Part shown: piece after piece, positions 54,379 to 62,144 of the stretch | Position numbering within the stretch: position 1 is the first letter of the stretch | Layout of the letters: every line of letters begins with the position of its first letter | From: Bradyrhizobiaceae bacterium PARB1 | GTDB lineage: Bacteria; Pseudomonadota; Alphaproteobacteria; Rhizobiales; Xanthobacteraceae | DNA: 64,000 nt | Direction of reading: 5' to 3' | Assembly (NCBI GenBank): GCA_002256345.1 | Contig: NKIY01000017.1 | Location: forward strand, 1 to 64,000 | The notes under the pieces: generated by a model | Databases searched by the model: none | What the model was told of the DNA's origin: nothing | The model's input: only the letters and a program-made list of their open reading frames with translations | Program-made: the position numbers and the translations under genes

Positions 54379-54424
54379 TGTCCCGGACGCGGTGCGCGCG
54401 TAGCGTTGCTCCGCGTCCGGGACA
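54379..54424. repeat. Short (collapsed) copy of the TGTCCCGGACGCG repeat
   Basis: TGTCCCGGACGCG and CGCGTCCGGGACA enclose only about 20 bases, so it looks like the two ends of the ~125-base element without its centre. It separates the dehydrogenase from the kinase gene and may affect their relative expression. Confidence 0.75.
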
Positions 54425-54450
54425 TATAAGAAAAAACGTGAGGATACGAC

Positions 54451-55512
54451 GTGACCGATGGTGTGAAGCGCGACGACGAATATAACGGCACGCAACCGGT
54501 GGAAGAGCGCCATCGCTTCGACGAGAAGTCGCTCGAAGCCTGGATGCGCCAGCATGTCGAGGACTTCGAGGGGCCGCTGACGGTTCTTCAGTTCAAGGGC
54601 GGGCAGTCGAACCCGACCTATCGGTTGAACACCCCTAAGCGTTCTTACGTGATGCGGCGCAAGCCGTTCGGCAAGCTTTTGCCATCGGCACATGCCGTCG
54701 ATCGCGAATTCAAGGTGATCGCGGCGCTCGGCAAGCAAGGCTTTCCGGTGGCGCGCGCCTATGCGCTCTGCACCGACGATGCGGTGATCGGCTCGGCGTT
54801 TTATGTAATGTCGATGGAGGAGGGGCGGATCTTCTGGGATCCCGCATTGCCGTCCGTCGACAAGAGCGAACGTCGCGCGATCTTCACCTCGAAGATCGAG
54901 ACGCTGGCGCAGTTGCACAGCTACGATCCCGAAAAGATCGGGCTTGGCGATTTCGGCCGTCCCGGCAACTACTTTGCCCGCCAGGTCGATCGCTGGACCA
55001 AGCAGTATCGCGCGTCGGAGACGCAACTCATTCCCGAGATGGAGCGGCTGATCGAATGGCTGCCGACCTCGGTGCCCGAGCAGGAACGGGTATCGGTGGT
55101 GCATGGCGACTATCGCATCGACAACATGGTGTTCCATGCGACGCAGCCGAAGGTGCAGGCTGTGCTCGACTGGGAGCTATCGACTCTCGGCGATCCCATG
55201 GCCGATTTCACCTATCTCTTGATGCAGTGGATCATGCCGGGCCTTGAGGGGCTCGACTTCAAGGCGCTCGACATCCCGACCATGGACGAGGCGGCGAAGA
55301 TCTATTGCGATCATGCCGGCCGCAAGGAAGTGCCTGATCTCAACTGGTACTACTGTTACAACCTGTTCCGGCTGACCGGCATTCTGCAGGGCATCGCTGG
55401 CCGCGTCCGCGACGGCACCGCGTCGTCGGCGAAGGCGAAGGAATCCATCAAGCGCACGGTGCCGTTGGCACAGGCGTCGTGGAAATACGCACAACTCGCC
55501 GGCGCGAAATAG
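54451..55512 (+). CDS. APH-fold phosphotransferase, ACAD10/11 kinase-domain/LvaA-like
   Basis: The 353-residue protein starts at GTG 54451, with GAGGA upstream. It has the aminoglycoside-phosphotransferase fold: QFKGGQSNPTYRL (nucleotide loop), YVMRRKPFGKLLPSAHAVDRE, the catalytic loop VVHGDYRIDNMVFH and the metal site VLDWELSTLGDPMADF. In LvaA and ACAD10/11 this domain phosphorylates 4-hydroxyacyl-CoA so the partner dehydrogenase can remove the hydroxyl group. Pairing with the dehydrogenase upstream supports that function; antibiotic resistance is unlikely. Confidence 0.88.
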   Translation: MTDGVKRDDEYNGTQPVEERHRFDEKSLEAWMRQHVEDFEGPLTVLQFKGGQSNPTYRLNTPKRSYVMRRKPFGKLLPSAHAVDREFKVIAALGKQGFPVARAYALCTDDAVIGSAFYVMSMEEGRIFWDPALPSVDKSERRAIFTSKIETLAQLHSYDPEKIGLGDFGRPGNYFARQVDRWTKQYRASETQLIPEMERLIEWLPTSVPEQERVSVVHGDYRIDNMVFHATQPKVQAVLDWELSTLGDPMADFTYLLMQWIMPGLEGLDFKALDIPTMDEAAKIYCDHAGRKEVPDLNWYYCYNLFRLTGILQGIAGRVRDGTASSAKAKESIKRTVPLAQASWKYAQLAGAK

Positions 55513-55518
55513 CCGATC

Positions 55519-55613
55519 TGTGGGGTGGGCAAAGGCGCGCAGCGCCGTGCCCGCCATCCCATGCAGTGGCGGTCGTGGTGGGCACGGCGCAAACGCGCCT
55601 TTGCCCACCCTAC
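55519..55613. repeat. Dispersed inverted repeat GTGGGCAAAGGCGCG
   Basis: Ends TGTGGGGTGGGCAAAGGCGC and CGCGCCTTTGCCCACCCTACA are inverted copies, with an inner GCCGTGCCCGCC/GTGGGCACGGC pair. It fills the gap between the kinase gene and the first DMT gene. Confidence 0.75.
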
Positions 55614-55632
55614 ATCCTTCCCGGCGGTTATC

Positions 55633-56550
55633 TTGGCGCTCTCTCCCAATCTCACCGGAAGCCTGTTCATGGCCGGGGCCATGGCCAGCTTCTGTGTCAC
55701 CGACGCGATTTCCAAATTTTTGTTGCCTCAGATGAATTTCGGGCAGCTCGTGCTGGTGCGCGGCATCGTGGCGGTGACGTTGATCACCGCGCTGGCGGCA
55801 CATCGCGGCGCGCTGCGGCCGCTGCGCGTGCTGCTTGTACCGCCGGTGGCGCTGCGCATCGTCGGCGAGGTGGGCGGGACGATCCTGTTCCTGCTTGCCA
55901 TCACGCATCTGCCGCTCGCCAATGTGTCGGCGATTATCCTGTCGCTGCCGCTGGCGATCACGCTCGGCGCCGTGCTGATGTTTGGCGAACGCGTCGGCTG
56001 GCGGCGCTGGCTGGCGATCGCAGCGGGGTTTCTCGGTGTGCTGATCATCGTCAGGCCAGGAGCAGCCGGCTTCAATCAGTTGACCTTGCTGGCGCTCGGC
56101 TCCGTGGCGTTCTACGCGTTGCGCGATCTCGCCACCAAGCAGATCCCGGCCGATGTACCGGCGCTGTTCGTGACATTGCTGACCACCATCTCCATGACCG
56201 TCGTCGGCGGCCTGCTGATGATGCCGCTCGGCGGCTGGGCGGCGCCGTCCGCCTCCGCGCTGGTGCTGCTGACAGCGGCGGCGGTGCTGGTGCTGATCGG
56301 CTATCAATGCGTGATCATGGCGCTACGCGTCGGCGACATTTCCGCCGTCGCGCCGTTTCGCTACACGCAGCTGCTGTGGGCGATGCTGCTCGGCTATCTG
56401 ATCTTCGGCGATGTGCCCGATAGCGCGATGATCCTCGGCGCCTCGATCATCGTCGCCTCCGGCCTCTACACGTTCCATCGCGAGCATATTCGCAGTCGCG
56501 AGATGCTGGTGGCTGCAAAGGCGTCCAGCGTGCCGACGGAAGCATCCTGA
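55633..56550 (+). CDS. DMT-superfamily (EamA) transporter, tandem copy 1
   Basis: A 305-residue membrane protein with ten predicted spans in two EamA halves. The start is placed at TTG 55633, where similarity to the two following paralogues begins (LSPNLTGSLFMA); the first ATG is 36 bases further on. Shared blocks with the paralogues: LPLANVSAI, FGERVGWRRWLAIAAGF and APFRYTQLLWAMLLGYLIFGD. The family exports amino acids or metabolites or takes up nucleotide sugars; substrate unknown. No clear ribosome site precedes it. Confidence 0.83.
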   Translation: MALSPNLTGSLFMAGAMASFCVTDAISKFLLPQMNFGQLVLVRGIVAVTLITALAAHRGALRPLRVLLVPPVALRIVGEVGGTILFLLAITHLPLANVSAIILSLPLAITLGAVLMFGERVGWRRWLAIAAGFLGVLIIVRPGAAGFNQLTLLALGSVAFYALRDLATKQIPADVPALFVTLLTTISMTVVGGLLMMPLGGWAAPSASALVLLTAAAVLVLIGYQCVIMALRVGDISAVAPFRYTQLLWAMLLGYLIFGDVPDSAMILGASIIVASGLYTFHREHIRSREMLVAAKASSVPTEAS

Positions 56551-56692
56551 GCGGGTCATGCAGATCTGCGCAGCTCACCGGCGCGTGCGCCGTCTGGCCC
56601 ACCCCGGTGTTTTGGTGCACATGAAGCAGTACCGCCCGCGCTGACTCCGGGATTCCACCGGCAGTCTTTTCCCAGATATCCCGGTGCTCGCT

Positions 56693-57610
56693 TTGCCTCT
56701 TTCTCCCAATATGCGCGGAAGCCTGATGATGGCGGTGGCCATGGCCGGCTTCAGCATGAACGATGCCACGACGAAATATCTCACCGCCGAGATGAATTTC
56801 GGCCAGGTGATGCTGGTACGCGGCTCGATCTCCATCGTGCTGGTGTTTGCGCTCGCCTGGTACCAGCAGGCGCTGCGGCCGGTCAGTGTACTGTTCAAAC
56901 TGCCCGTGGCCCTGCGCGTATGCGGCGAGATCGGCGGTACTGCGACATTCCTCGCTGCGATCACCCATCTGCCGCTCGCCAATGTCTCGGCGATTTTCCA
57001 GTCGCTGTCGCTGGCGATCACGCTGGGTGCGGCGCTCATCTTTGGCGAGCCGGTAGGCTGGCGGCGCTGGCTGGCCATCGTTGCGGGCTTTATCGGCGTG
57101 CTGATCGTGGTGCGGCCTGGGGCAGAGGGTTTCAACCAATTCACCGTGCTGGCCCTGATCTCGGTGTGCTTCTGCGTCGTCCGCGATCTCGCCACCAGCC
57201 GCATCCCGAAAGACATTCCCTCGGTGTTCGTGACGCTGCTCACCACTTTCGTGGTCACGATCGTCGGCGGCTTCCTCATCGTGCCGCTCGGCGGCTGGAC
57301 GCCGATGTCGGGGCGTTCGATGGGCTTCCTGCTGCTCGCCGCGGTGCTGGTGCTGATCGGCTATCAATGCGTGATCATCGCGCTGCGGGCAGGGGAGATC
57401 TCCGCGGTCGCGCCGTTCCGCTACACGCAGCTGCTCTGGGCCATGGGGCTCGGCTATCTCATCTTCGGCGATGTCCCGGACGGCCCGATGGTCATCGGCG
57501 CAGCGGTCATCGTCGGCTCCGGCCTCTATGCGTTCCACCGCGAACGGGTGCGCAACCGGGAGATGCTGGTCGCTGCCAAGGCGTCCGCGCCGCCGACGGA
57601 GGGTGTGTAG
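56693..57610 (+). CDS. DMT-superfamily (EamA) transporter, tandem copy 2
   Basis: This 305-residue paralogue is clearly related to its two neighbours along the full length (LSPNMRGSLMMAVAMAGF, LPLANVSAIFQSLSLAI, GYQCVIIALRAGEISAVAPF). TTG 56693 aligns with the TTG starts of copies 1 and 3; a GTG 9 bases upstream at 56684 is an alternative. It lies 142 bases after copy 1. The C-terminal REMLVAAKASAPPTEG is almost the same as in copy 1. Confidence 0.83.
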   Translation: MPLSPNMRGSLMMAVAMAGFSMNDATTKYLTAEMNFGQVMLVRGSISIVLVFALAWYQQALRPVSVLFKLPVALRVCGEIGGTATFLAAITHLPLANVSAIFQSLSLAITLGAALIFGEPVGWRRWLAIVAGFIGVLIVVRPGAEGFNQFTVLALISVCFCVVRDLATSRIPKDIPSVFVTLLTTFVVTIVGGFLIVPLGGWTPMSGRSMGFLLLAAVLVLIGYQCVIIALRAGEISAVAPFRYTQLLWAMGLGYLIFGDVPDGPMVIGAAVIVGSGLYAFHRERVRNREMLVAAKASAPPTEGV

Positions 57611-57792
57611 GACATACGTTCGGCATCTCCTCGCTGAGACCTTGGGCCAGCTCTGTCATGCGCGACCTATGCTCATAAGACGGGCGTGGCATGCGCATGC
57701 CTCCGGCTTGACCTCTCTGGCGGCCTGCAGCACACAGCACGCTGCGTTGCAGCGTCCCTTGCTGCGGAATATCGCCACGCCCGGACCCCGTC

Positions 57793-58704
57793 TTGCCTCT
57801 CTCTTCCAATCTGCGCGGCAGTCTGTTCATGGCTGTCTCCATGGCCAGTTTCAGCGTCAATGATGCGCTCGCCAAGTTCCTGACATCGCAGATGCATTTC
57901 AGCCAGGTGATGATGCTGCGCGGGGCGTTTGCCAGCGTGCTGATCGGGTTGCTGGTGTTGCATCAGGGCGCGCTGCGGTCGCTGCGCGTGCTGCTGGTGG
58001 CGCCGGTGTCGCTGCGCATCTGCGGGGAGATCGGCGGCTCCGCGCTGTTTCTGGTGGCCGTCTCGTCGCTGCCGCTCGCCAATGTCACGGCCATCGTGCA
58101 GTCGCTGCCGCTGGTGATGACCTGCGGCGCCGTGCTGATCCTTGGCGAGCCGGTGGGGTGGCGGCGCTGGCTGGCAATTGCGGCCGGCTTCATCGGCGTG
58201 CTGATCATCGTGCGGCCCGGCGCCGACGGCTTCAGCCAGTTTACGCTGGTCGCGCTGCTGTCGGTCGGCTTCTACGCCATGCGCGATCTCGTCACCAAGC
58301 GGATCCCAGCGGAGATTCCGACGCTTTATGTCACCTTCCTCACCACGGTGGCGGTGGCTCTGGCGGGCGGGGCGCTCACCTTGCTGCATGGCGACTGGAT
58401 CGTGCCGTCGCTCCCTGTTCTTGGCCTCGTCGTGCTGGCGGCGGTGATCACGCTGATCGGATTTCAGTTCGGAATTCTGGCGCTCCGCGTCGGCGATGTC
58501 GCGTCGGTGGCGCCGGTGCGCTATTCGCAGATGCTGTACGCGATGCTGCTGGGCTATCTGGTCTTCGGTGACGTGCCAGACATTGCGATGATCGTCGGCG
58601 CGAGTGTGATCGTCGTATCCGGCATCTACACGTTCCATCGCGAGCGTGTTCGCAATCGCCTGCTGGCGGCGAATGCGTCGCCATCGCCGCCGGATGGTGT
58701 GTAG
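57793..58704 (+). CDS. DMT-superfamily (EamA) transporter, tandem copy 3
   Basis: A 303-residue paralogue of the two preceding genes. The frame opens at TTG 57793 (LPLSSNLRGSLFMAVSMASF); the next start, ATG 57829, would cut the first conserved block. It is the most diverged copy in the second half (TLYVTFLTTVAVALAGGALT, VRYSQMLYAMLLGYLVFGD). It is 182 bases after copy 2. Substrate unknown. Confidence 0.83.
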   Translation: MPLSSNLRGSLFMAVSMASFSVNDALAKFLTSQMHFSQVMMLRGAFASVLIGLLVLHQGALRSLRVLLVAPVSLRICGEIGGSALFLVAVSSLPLANVTAIVQSLPLVMTCGAVLILGEPVGWRRWLAIAAGFIGVLIIVRPGADGFSQFTLVALLSVGFYAMRDLVTKRIPAEIPTLYVTFLTTVAVALAGGALTLLHGDWIVPSLPVLGLVVLAAVITLIGFQFGILALRVGDVASVAPVRYSQMLYAMLLGYLVFGDVPDIAMIVGASVIVVSGIYTFHRERVRNRLLAANASPSPPDGV

Positions 58705-58714
58705 GCCCCCAGGC

Positions 58715-58816
58715 TGTCGTCGCCCGGTTTGACCGGGCGATCCAGTGGACACTGACGTCGGCGATTCTAAACACGCGCAATGTTTACTGGATTGCCCGCT
58801 TTCGCAGGCAATGACA
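58715..58816. repeat. Dispersed intergenic repeat (TGTCGTCGCCCGG type)
   Basis: Starts TGTCGTCGCCCGGTTTGACC with the hairpin TCGCCCGGTTTGACCGGGCGA and ends GGATTGCCCGCTTTCGCAGG followed by CAATGACA. It is related to the element at 33198-33298 and lies between convergent genes. Confidence 0.6.
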
Positions 58817-58824
58817 TCAAGAGT

Positions 58825-59610
58825 CTAAATCGGCTTGCCTGCATAGGGCATCGATGCTGTGAGGCCGCCATCCACGGGGATCGCCTGACCGTTCACATAG
58901 GACGCTTCATCGCTCGCCAGGAACAGGCCCATGGCCGCAAGCTCATGCGGCTGGCCTGCGCGCTTCAGCGGATTGAGCTGGCCGATCTTGTCCTCGGTGC
59001 CGCGCTGCTTGGCGCGGTCGAAGACCGGCTTGGTCATGCCGGTCTCGATCAGGCCCGGACACACCGCATTGATGCGCACGCCGGTGCCGGAGAGGGAATA
59101 GGCAGTGGTCTGCACGAGGCTGATGACGCCGGCTTTACTTGAAGCATAGGGATGGCCGGAGGCGCCGGACTTGAGGCCAGCAACGGAGGCCGTGCAGATG
59201 ATCGAGCCGTGGCCCTGCTTGATCATGTGCGGCATGGAATGCTTGATGGCGAGGAAAGGGCCGATCAGGTTGATGCGCAGGATTTCCTGCCACTGCTCGA
59301 CGGTCTGCTCCAGCAGCGGCACGAGACCGCCGGAGACGCCGGCATTGGCCCAGATCGCATCCAGCTTGCCATAAGCGGAGACGGCCTTGTCGATGAAGGC
59401 CTTGACGTCGCTCTCGGAGCCGGCATCGGCGGTGACAGCCTGCACCGTGCCGCCGGCGTCGCTGACGAGCTTTGCCGTCTCGTGAATGCTCTCGCTGCGA
59501 TCGACGATGATCAGGCTGCCACCTTCCTTGGCGAACAGCTGTGCTGCGGCGCGGCCGATGCCGCTGCCTGCGCCGGTGATGACGACGGATTTGCCTGCTA
59601 GGCGGCCCAT
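58825..59610 (-). CDS. SDR-family oxidoreductase (classical)
   Basis: A 261-residue short-chain dehydrogenase from ATG 59610, with GGGAGAG upstream. NAD(P) motif VITGAGSGIGRAAA (11-24), NAG motif ANAGVSGG, catalytic Ser in TASVAGLKS and YASSK (Tyr/Lys), then GLIETGM. Asp in IIVDRSES at the end of the second strand suggests NAD rather than NADP. The substrate is unknown; it belongs to the 3-oxoacyl reductase-like group and may serve beta-oxidation with the upstream dehydrogenase and kinase. Confidence 0.9.
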   Translation of the reverse strand: MGRLAGKSVVITGAGSGIGRAAAQLFAKEGGSLIIVDRSESIHETAKLVSDAGGTVQAVTADAGSESDVKAFIDKAVSAYGKLDAIWANAGVSGGLVPLLEQTVEQWQEILRINLIGPFLAIKHSMPHMIKQGHGSIICTASVAGLKSGASGHPYASSKAGVISLVQTTAYSLSGTGVRINAVCPGLIETGMTKPVFDRAKQRGTEDKIGQLNPLKRAGQPHELAAMGLFLASDEASYVNGQAIPVDGGLTASMPYAGKPI

Positions 59611-59780
59611 GTTTCTCTCCCTGTGTTGTTCGTTGTCTATTTCTTGAGCGGACTGCCGCCACATGGAATTCAAGATCTGGAATTCATCATCGCGCGTCAC
59701 ATTTGTGTCGGCGCGAAGATGCTTGAGGCATCGTGCGCTGTGACGTACGACACATGAAACGATATTGAAGGGTGGGTCCG

Positions 59781-60515
59781 ATGTCCAACACCGAAAAACC
59801 GTTCGTGGCGCAGCACACTGTTCCGCAAGGAGTGACAGCGACGCGGTGGTGGTGGGTGCGGCACGCGCCGGTGCGCGGCGACGGCGGCAATATCTACGGC
59901 CAGAAGGACATGGATTGCGATTGCAGCGATCGTGTCGTGTTCGATGCGGTCGGCAAGGTTCTGCCGCGCAACGCGGTCTGGTTCGCGAGCAAATTGAAGC
60001 GCACGCATCAGACCGCGAATGCGATCTGGGCGGCGGGTTTTCCAAAACCCGATGCGATGCCTCACGAAGAAGATTTCAACGAGCAGCATCTCGGCGATTG
60101 GCAGGGCATGAACCGGGCGGCGTTTTTCGCCAACCGTCCCATCGCTGTCGGCAGCTACTGGTTTGCACCGATCGACGAGCGCTCGCCGAATGGCGAAAGC
60201 TTCATGGATCTCTACAATCGCACCCGCCGCGGCATCGATCGTATCAATCGCGAACATGCGGGCAGGGACGTGGTGGTCGTCGCCCATGGCGGCACCATCA
60301 AGTCGGCCATCGGCGTCGCGCTCAACGACCAGCCGGAGCGGGGGCTGGCTTTCACCATCGACAACTGTTCGATCACGCGGCTCGATCATCTCGGCAGCGA
60401 CGGCCATAGCGGCTGGCGTATTCCGATGGTCAACCAGCAGCCCTGGATTGCCGATCCATCGCACGCCGCGATGCATCAGCCGGCAGGGCCGGAGGTGGGA
60501 ACGAAGCTCGCGTGA
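59781..60515 (+). CDS. Histidine phosphatase family protein
   Basis: A 244-residue protein of the phosphoglycerate-mutase/histidine phosphatase fold. The catalytic His lies in WWWVRHAPV (variant of RHG), the next basic site in SKLKRTHQTA and the second His in VVVVAHGGTIKSAIG. ATG 59781 follows GGGTGGG. It is probably a small-molecule phosphatase; substrate unknown. Histidine phosphatases are seen beside APH-like kinase and SDR genes in related bacteria, so it may reset a phosphorylated intermediate of the same acyl pathway; this is an inference. Confidence 0.87.
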   Translation: MSNTEKPFVAQHTVPQGVTATRWWWVRHAPVRGDGGNIYGQKDMDCDCSDRVVFDAVGKVLPRNAVWFASKLKRTHQTANAIWAAGFPKPDAMPHEEDFNEQHLGDWQGMNRAAFFANRPIAVGSYWFAPIDERSPNGESFMDLYNRTRRGIDRINREHAGRDVVVVAHGGTIKSAIGVALNDQPERGLAFTIDNCSITRLDHLGSDGHSGWRIPMVNQQPWIADPSHAAMHQPAGPEVGTKLA

Positions 60516-60518
60516 TGC

Positions 60519-60548
60519 GTCCCCTCGTCCGGCTTACGGAGAGGGGAC
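60519..60548. other. Short hairpin between phosphatase and SDR genes
   Basis: GTCCCCTC (60519-60526) pairs with GAGGGGAC (60541-60548) over a 14-base loop, just after the phosphatase stop. No T tract follows, so it may be a weak terminator or a processing hairpin in a shared transcript. Confidence 0.4.
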
Positions 60549-60601
60549 GACGGCGGTTCACTTAGACGACAACTCATAAACAATCATCAGGGAGAAAACA
60601 C

Positions 60602-61369
60602 ATGAGCCTCTTCGACATGACCGGCAAAGTTGCCGTCATCACCGGATCGACCCGCGGCATCGGCCGCGCCATTGCGGAGCGGATGGCGGAGCATGGCGCC
60701 AAGGTCGTGATCTCTTCGCGCAAGCAGGATGTGTGCGACGAGGTGGCCAAAGAGGTGAACGAGAAGTTCGGCAAGGGCACGGCCGTCGCCATCGCCGCGA
60801 ATATTTCCAGCAAGGAGAACCTGCAGAACCTCGTCGATGAAAGCCGCAAGGCGTTCGGCAGGATCGACGTGCTGGTGTGCAATGCTGCGTCAAATCCGTA
60901 TTACGGGCCGCTGGCTGGCATCTCCGACGATCAGTTCAGCAAGATCCTCAGCAACAACATCGTCGCCAATAACTGGCTGATTTCGATGGTGGTGCCGGAG
61001 ATGATGGCGCGCAATGACGGTTCGATCATCATCGTGTCCTCCATCGGCGGCCTGAAGGGATCAACGACCATCGGCGCCTATTGCGTGTCGAAGGCGGCGG
61101 ACATGCAGCTCGCGCGCAATCTCGCCTGCGAATACGGGCCGCACAATATCCGCGTGAACTGCATTGCGCCCGGCCTCATCAAGACCGATTTCGCCAAGGC
61201 GCTGTGGGACGATCCGGATACGCTGAAGAAATCCACCGCACGCTCGCCGCTCTTGCGCATCGGCATCCCCGACGAAATCGCCGGCGCCGCGGTGTTCATG
61301 GGCTCGGCCGCGGGGAACTTCATGACCGGACAGACCGTGGTGATCGACGGCGGGGCAACGATCAGTTGA
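60602..61369 (+). CDS. SDR-family oxidoreductase
   Basis: A 255-residue classical SDR. Motifs are VITGSTRGIGRAIA (12-25), CNAASNPYYGPL in place of NAG, the catalytic Ser in IIVSSIGGLKG and YCVSK (Tyr/Lys), then CIAPGLIKTDFAKALW and VIDGGATIS at the C-terminus. It resembles DHRS4-like/3-oxoacyl reductases. It lies 86 bases after the phosphatase gene on the same strand and may be co-transcribed. The ribosome site GGGAGAAA precedes the ATG. Confidence 0.9.
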   Translation: MSLFDMTGKVAVITGSTRGIGRAIAERMAEHGAKVVISSRKQDVCDEVAKEVNEKFGKGTAVAIAANISSKENLQNLVDESRKAFGRIDVLVCNAASNPYYGPLAGISDDQFSKILSNNIVANNWLISMVVPEMMARNDGSIIIVSSIGGLKGSTTIGAYCVSKAADMQLARNLACEYGPHNIRVNCIAPGLIKTDFAKALWDDPDTLKKSTARSPLLRIGIPDEIAGAAVFMGSAAGNFMTGQTVVIDGGATIS

Positions 61370-61373
61370 GTTT

Positions 61374-61405
61374 ATGGGCCGCACCGAAACTTCGGTGCGG
61401 CCCAT
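61374..61405. terminator. Strong hairpin between convergent genes, probable terminator
   Basis: ATGGGCCGCACCGAA (61374-61388) and TTCGGTGCGGCCCAT (61391-61405) are perfect 15-base complements. In RNA the loop would open to at least AAACTT. No T tract is seen on either side, so intrinsic termination may be incomplete, but its position 5 bases after the SDR stop and 13 bases from the convergent gene's stop supports that role. Confidence 0.65.
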
Positions 61406-61417
61406 GTCGTGATGTGA

Positions 61418-62065
61418 TCAGCTGCGTGAGCGGCGGAAGTCGAACTTGTCGGTATCCCGGCTGTGCTTCTGGGCGAGACGCCATTCCAGCATCTGCAAAC
61501 GATCCTGCCCCCAGAACAGCTCACCTTCATAAACATAAGTCGGTGCACCGAACACGCCGAGGCGGATCGCTTCGGCTGTGTTGGCTTCGTATTCGTCATG
61601 GACAGCAGCCTGCTGGGTTGCGTCCAGAAGCGCCCTGCCGTCGAAACCGTTCTCGTCGGCGATCGCCACCAGTGTCGGATGATCGGCGATGTTGCGATCC
61701 TCTACCCAGACCGCGCGCAGGACGGCGTTGGTCAGACCGCTCCAGTCGAGACCTTGCTGCATGGCGGCGATCACGAGGTAGCAGGCACGACGATCGGCCA
61801 CTGGATGAAAGGCGGGGTTGAGATTGCAGGGCAGCCCCAGAATCTCGCTCCAGCGCGCGAGTTCGCGGTGCCGGTAATCCTGCCGCTGTTGCGCGCGTTG
61901 CCGGAGCGGCAGACCACCGGATACGGACCAGACCTTATGCAGGTCCATTGGCTTGTGGCGGATGGTCAAGCCGTAGTCGCGTGCGATGGCCTCAAAACGC
62001 CGGTGTCCGAGATAGGTCCAGGGTGACGACATGGCGTCGAAATAGTCGATGAAAGTGTCAGGCAT
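61418..62065 (-). CDS. 2-hydroxychromene-2-carboxylate isomerase-like DsbA-fold protein
   Basis: A 215-residue protein of the GST-kappa/HCCA isomerase branch of the DsbA family, which uses glutathione and lacks the CxxC site. FIDYFDAMSSPWTYLGHRRFE contains the active-site Ser region; VWVEDRNIADHPTL and GVFGAPTYVYEGELFWGQDR are further hallmarks. It may isomerise an aromatic ring-cleavage product or another alpha,beta-unsaturated acid. No other naphthalene-type gene is nearby. ATG 62065 starts the homologous region. Confidence 0.85.
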   Translation of the reverse strand: MPDTFIDYFDAMSSPWTYLGHRRFEAIARDYGLTIRHKPMDLHKVWSVSGGLPLRQRAQQRQDYRHRELARWSEILGLPCNLNPAFHPVADRRACYLVIAAMQQGLDWSGLTNAVLRAVWVEDRNIADHPTLVAIADENGFDGRALLDATQQAAVHDEYEANTAEAIRLGVFGAPTYVYEGELFWGQDRLQMLEWRLAQKHSRDTDKFDFRRSRS

Positions 62066-62144
62066 GTTGCTTGGCCGATGGTGATTAAGGGATGGACGAG
62101 CGACGAGCTTCCGTCGCCCTTGATCATTTTGATAGGCTGTCGTT

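Noticed and set aside
54451-55512. Aminoglycoside resistance gene
   Set aside because: The APH fold alone suggested it, but sequence style and pairing with an acyl-CoA dehydrogenase fit the ACAD10/11 and LvaA kinase group.
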